Positions 62,101 to 64,000 of a stretch of DNA of 64,000 bases are shown here, in pieces (positions within the stretch are counted from its first letter, which is position 1; every line of letters starts with the position of its first letter). The notes under the pieces were generated by a model. It saw only the letters and a program-made list of their open reading frames with translations, searched no databases and had not been told where the DNA came from. Origin of the DNA: CAYSDH01 sp964429805 (GTDB lineage: Bacteria > Bacteroidota > Bacteroidia > Flavobacteriales_D > JABDKJ01); assembly GCA_964429805.1 (NCBI GenBank), contig CAYSDH010000002.1:1-64000 (forward strand), written 5' to 3'. A program made the translations under genes and the position numbers.

Positions 62101-62831
62101 GCAGCTGTAGTCATCTCAGAAAGCGAATCAAGAAGATCTAAATCGCCTTTGCGATAGGCATCTTCTATTTCCTGCTGCATTTTGATTTGATCAGAATAGT
62201 CAAAGTCGCGAGGCGTGTTCTTGTTGACTTCATCGCGACTTTCTTTCATGGCCTTTTCCATCAAACTCATCGAGTGGTCAAAGGTCTCAAGTCCCAATGT
62301 CTCTTTATTGAGCTTTCCTGCACATTGATAGATGAACATATCCAACCACGTGTTTTCTTCAAAGTTGCCAGAAGGGTCTTGAAATCTGAATAGCAGCGAA
62401 TTAATCATCTCTGGGTCTGACCTAAACAACGACTGTATCAGAATCATGTCATTATTTTCGGGGACCATTCTCTTTTCAAATTGATTTCCGTTTCTGCGCC
62501 CATAGTAACCGCCCGCTCCCATGGTTCTAAAGAGATTATTCATCACATCGCCACCGAGCACCGAGTCAAACCACTCTTCTGGATTCATTTCCAGTGCAAC
62601 TTGGTCAACTGATTCGAGGGCCTCATAAAAGGGGTCGCCTAGATAGAATGCCACCTTATTGCTGACATGCATCGTACCATATAAGTAAGAGGGCTTCTCA
62701 AGGCCGTTGTCGCTGATTTCCCATAGTAGGGATTGATATTTTTTCTGCGCACTGGCCGCGTTACTGAGTAACATGGTGAGTGTGAAGAGTACGAAAAAAG
62801 AGGAGGTAAGTCTCTGGGGAATTAGTTTCAT
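59193..62831 (-). CDS. Large exported TraB/GumN-family protein
   Basis: A 1,212-aa protein; the ATG at 62831 gives a signal peptide ending SNAASAQ, while the longer ORF reaches into the next gene. Residues ~36-302 are a TraB/GumN (TIKI-like) domain with the two metal-site motifs YLYGTMH (52-55) and FTGVGAAHLPG (~273-282) and ALEMNPEEW between. TIKI proteins are metalloproteases or pheromone-related. The remaining ~900 residues have no recognised domain, are acidic and mostly helical late on, with one EEDEDDAEE run. Normal GumN proteins are ~300 aa. Location is probably periplasmic or surface. Confidence 0.82.
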   Translation of the reverse strand: MKLIPQRLTSSFFVLFTLTMLLSNAASAQKKYQSLLWEISDNGLEKPSYLYGTMHVSNKVAFYLGDPFYEALESVDQVALEMNPEEWFDSVLGGDVMNNLFRTMGAGGYYGRRNGNQFEKRMVPENNDMILIQSLFRSDPEMINSLLFRFQDPSGNFEENTWLDMFIYQCAGKLNKETLGLETFDHSMSLMEKAMKESRDEVNKNTPRDFDYSDQIKMQQEIEDAYRKGDLDLLDSLSEMTTAASFKQYILIERNHNFVAGMDTLMHQGALFTGVGAAHLPGEEGCIELLRELGYSVKPIARGGRDDKRTDKLSDLSVNRPLNNYESPNGQISFTTPYNAYGISTSARANGYLSMDITNGLTFTCDRFMTQAPFENKSKVQQKAELAELLYEVIPGDIMKQKDVEKYGMVGFDILHKSGRGDYKRSMILYSDYEVFVCRLSGSGSKIKKGAGEHFFTSLMIQPNSHLSSQVVSDINRSFTVDMPGTLTSYCLFANETRISDDYLSQTVDQDGDIYHMYEFNAIDYSLIEDEEYLLKQVALAFEEDSDEDIVSEKYGKLKGFKILDVNHGEYFGKPAHARYLISGEKIYVMQHFGENESGRTAFFNSLELHVPKYEETFELVDSAGFFKSRLPYEFEESSMSGMLGFSMYGSNEKDPTSEYNYSSSLVPPGTSDGIDVEYYRYPKYNVMGDWDDYFKETDEYTTLDKDLVVDSRDVEKTERGFIMNQVLSDSLSDIKFATHAILDLNRVITVRCAYDSKLGLSPLFNDFIENLEIMEDTNATDFMISFDKKLLVDLQGEDTVLYRSARDFVSGYYEYYEDDNQFDFYKKLQDNPPKLADSDDLELFKKRYNKLRFEDGSDEMINTLATEYLANQDSAVFQMEILATLLRFKTTKASDKLVELVVNEPPIGISTSVHQGFFRFMDENLELAASMYPDLLELIDYDEYKEPVLLTLSMLVDSAAIKPSAYASKVDYLVKQTKLKTKRDVSTGLEFESDSYTWHNDMTLDRYWNLLYPHKSNPEVQQLFKSIEDGDKAELKKTYFQYIHHMGEAVDEGQIKNLLSLDDDIKDYEFLDAVGRTDLAKKDLDWPRLYVSSNIESQWGSGDNSWNNTKVDSVTFVSKGTDKIRTHEFDTYVFKSLETVKDEEPEWKVNIVMVDKKTSMPDFHVLRKSETLEEDEDDAEEQIESLIGELISSTRNYPFNYSHYDDEYMEY

Positions 62832-62917
62832 TGCACGATGTAAGAGTCCCAAGATAGAGCCATTCGTGCGATTTTGAAAATTATTAAGGCAAGTTTGTTT
62901 TTGGTGATTTTCACCTC

Positions 62918-63718
62918 TTAGGAGAAAACAGAGCACTTCGAAATCCAATCTCCGAGGTACTCATTAAATTCCTTCGGATGCTCCATCATCGGGGCATGAC
63001 CGCACTTTTCTATCCAGTATAAGGTAGAGTCGGGCAAGTTTTGGTCAAATTCTACCGCCACTTCTGGGGGGGTAATCGTGTCATTCTTCCCCCATATGAG
63101 GCAGACCGGCATTTTGTAATTAGGCACTTCCTTTGACATATTATGCCTGATGGCAGACTTGGCTATGCTGAGTATGCGAATGACTTTCTCACGGTTGTTG
63201 ACCGCCTCGTGGCATTCGTCCACCAGCTCATCAGTCACCATGTTTGGGTCATAAAAAGTCAGTGCAATTTTTTCTTTGAGATAACTCTTGTCTTCTCTAC
63301 GCGGAAAAGTTCCGCCAAATGCGTTTTCATACAATCCTGAGCTACCTGACAACACCATGCTACTCACCTTTTCTGGATGCTTGTTGGCATAGACCAACCC
63401 GACATGGCCTCCGAGCGAGTTGCCAAGCAGATTAACCTTGTCATATCCCTTATGCTCTATAAAGTCATGCAAGTGCTCGGCCAAGGATTTGACAGAAGTC
63501 TTGAGCATGGGCAGATCGTAGATAGGCAGCTTAGGAATAACTACGGTGTGGTTTTTCTTTAAGAAATCAGTGACTTCTTTAAAGTTACTCAGCGCACCAA
63601 AGAGTCCGTGAAGCAAGATGAAGACAGGTCCGCTGCCTTCTTCCACATAAGAGAACTTACCCTCTGTAATCAGTTGATCATCAAGATTGGTGTAGAAACT
63701 GTCGCCTGTTTGACTCAT
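62918..63718 (-). CDS. Alpha/beta hydrolase
   Basis: A 266-aa hydrolase. The oxyanion motif (FILLHGLFG), nucleophile elbow GNSLGGH, acid WGKNDTITP and His in CGHAPMMEHP form a full Ser-Asp-His triad. The lid (~130-190) is long and charged. The absence of a signal peptide suggests the cytoplasm. The substrate is not predictable; the fold resembles the 2-hydroxymuconate semialdehyde hydrolase/haloperoxidase group. Its 3' end lies 87 bp before the TraB-like start, so the two may share a transcript. A TACCTTTG lies just upstream of the ATG. Confidence 0.88.
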   Translation of the reverse strand: MSQTGDSFYTNLDDQLITEGKFSYVEEGSGPVFILLHGLFGALSNFKEVTDFLKKNHTVVIPKLPIYDLPMLKTSVKSLAEHLHDFIEHKGYDKVNLLGNSLGGHVGLVYANKHPEKVSSMVLSGSSGLYENAFGGTFPRREDKSYLKEKIALTFYDPNMVTDELVDECHEAVNNREKVIRILSIAKSAIRHNMSKEVPNYKMPVCLIWGKNDTITPPEVAVEFDQNLPDSTLYWIEKCGHAPMMEHPKEFNEYLGDWISKCSVFS

Positions 63719-63722
63719 GGCT

Positions 63723-63730
63723 CAAAGGTA
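63723..63730 (-). promoter_or_regulatory. -7 element almost abutting the alpha/beta hydrolase start
   Basis: A perfect TACCTTTG lies four bases from the ATG at 63718 on the minus strand. If used it would give an essentially leaderless transcript. No -33 TTG at normal spacing. Confidence 0.3.
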
Positions 63731-63823
63731 AATTTTTGTACGCATGCCTTAGACTGAAACTGAGAATCTACCAACCACGAGCACTGTGAAAAGATGAAAA
63801 TTAGATTGAGACAAAAAAATCAA

Positions 63824-64000
63824 TCAGGCCAACACGCCAGCAATTACTCCCGTCATAAAGCAAGCCAGTGTACCACCTATCATGGCTTGCAGCCCCAGCT
63901 CGGTGAGCGTCTGTCTTTGACTTGGTGCAATGGCGCCAATTCCCCCAATCTGGATTCCGATACTCGAGAAATTGGCAAATCCGCAAAGGGCATACGTTGC
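63824..64000 (-). CDS. CNT-family nucleoside transporter (3' end only)
   Basis: The last 58 codons of a gene cut by the right edge. The frame reads ATYALCGFANFSSIGIQIGG...APSQRQTLTELGLQAMIGGTLACFMTGVIAGVLA, which matches the C-terminal TM region of concentrative nucleoside transporters (NupC; CGFANFSSIGIQ is characteristic). Such proteins import nucleosides with Na+ or H+. Confidence 0.88.
   Translation of the reverse strand, partial: ATYALCGFANFSSIGIQIGGIGAIAPSQRQTLTELGLQAMIGGTLACFMTGVIAGVLA

Noticed and set aside
62832..62948. N-terminal extension of the TraB-like ORF
   Set aside because: It overlaps the neighbouring hydrolase gene and would bury the signal peptide behind 39 residues.

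Overview
The window is a gene-dense chromosomal segment from a Bacteroidota bacterium, most likely a flavobacterium-like free-living marine or aquatic species. The support is gldB and gldC, at least five secreted proteins with type IX secretion (T9SS) C-terminal sorting domains, several TAnnTTTG -7 promoter elements, a Wzi-type capsule assembly protein, an OmpA protein with thrombospondin type-3 repeats and a sigma-54 gene. Two runs of ten N (28949-28958 and 44609-44618) each break a gene, so this is a draft assembly, probably metagenomic. I see no insertion sequence, integrase, CRISPR array, phage module or rRNA.

Layout. 1-13 kb: an alpha/beta hydrolase-OsmC fusion (cut by the left edge), a large Asp-box beta-propeller protein, a periplasmic thioredoxin-fold protein, an OmpA/TSP3 porin, a two-TM protein, a HEPN-domain protein convergent with a 53-aa ORF, a DEAD-box helicase, a voltage-gated-type K+ channel with a zinc-ribbon tail, MiaE and a patatin-barrel protein. 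13-23.5 kb: hisS, then a collinear surface-polysaccharide cluster (asparagine synthase, bi-domain dehydrogenase, alpha/alpha-toroid protein, DUF354 glycosyltransferase-like protein, hybrid sugar transferase, Wzi). 23.5-40 kb: envelope and secreted proteins (a beta-barrel, a SPOR-like protein, lamin-tail, FG-GAP, SGNH, beta-helix and propeller T9SS cargos) around rpoN and csaA-like genes. 40-43.5 kb: a minus-strand ExbB - 4TM - ExbD - ExbD - ExbD operon, followed by tRNA-Ser(GGA). 44-50.4 kb: Mrp and NifU-domain Fe-S carriers, a duplicated-domain lipoprotein, a two-component system and a ferredoxin reductase-ferredoxin pair. 50.6-54.2 kb: nadE, a beta-barrel, gldB, gldC and engB. 54.3-58.3 kb: an uncharacterised three-gene envelope operon with two apparent paralogues. 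58.3-64 kb: an SH3-domain protein, a 1,212-aa TraB/GumN protein, an alpha/beta hydrolase and the end of a CNT nucleoside transporter.

Most of the content is envelope biology: T9SS export and gliding (gldBC), secreted cargo, surface polysaccharide and TonB-like energisation. The least explained parts are the 54.3-58.3 kb operon, the HEPN/Ig-like protein with its convergent small ORF, the hybrid methyltransferase-like/sugar transferase, and the 1.2-kaa TraB protein. A short GC-rich stretch next to the first N gap looks like a foreign chimeric end, not biology. No stretch over 300 bp lacks a gene, except 46258-46741 if the doubtful 85-aa ORF there is discounted.
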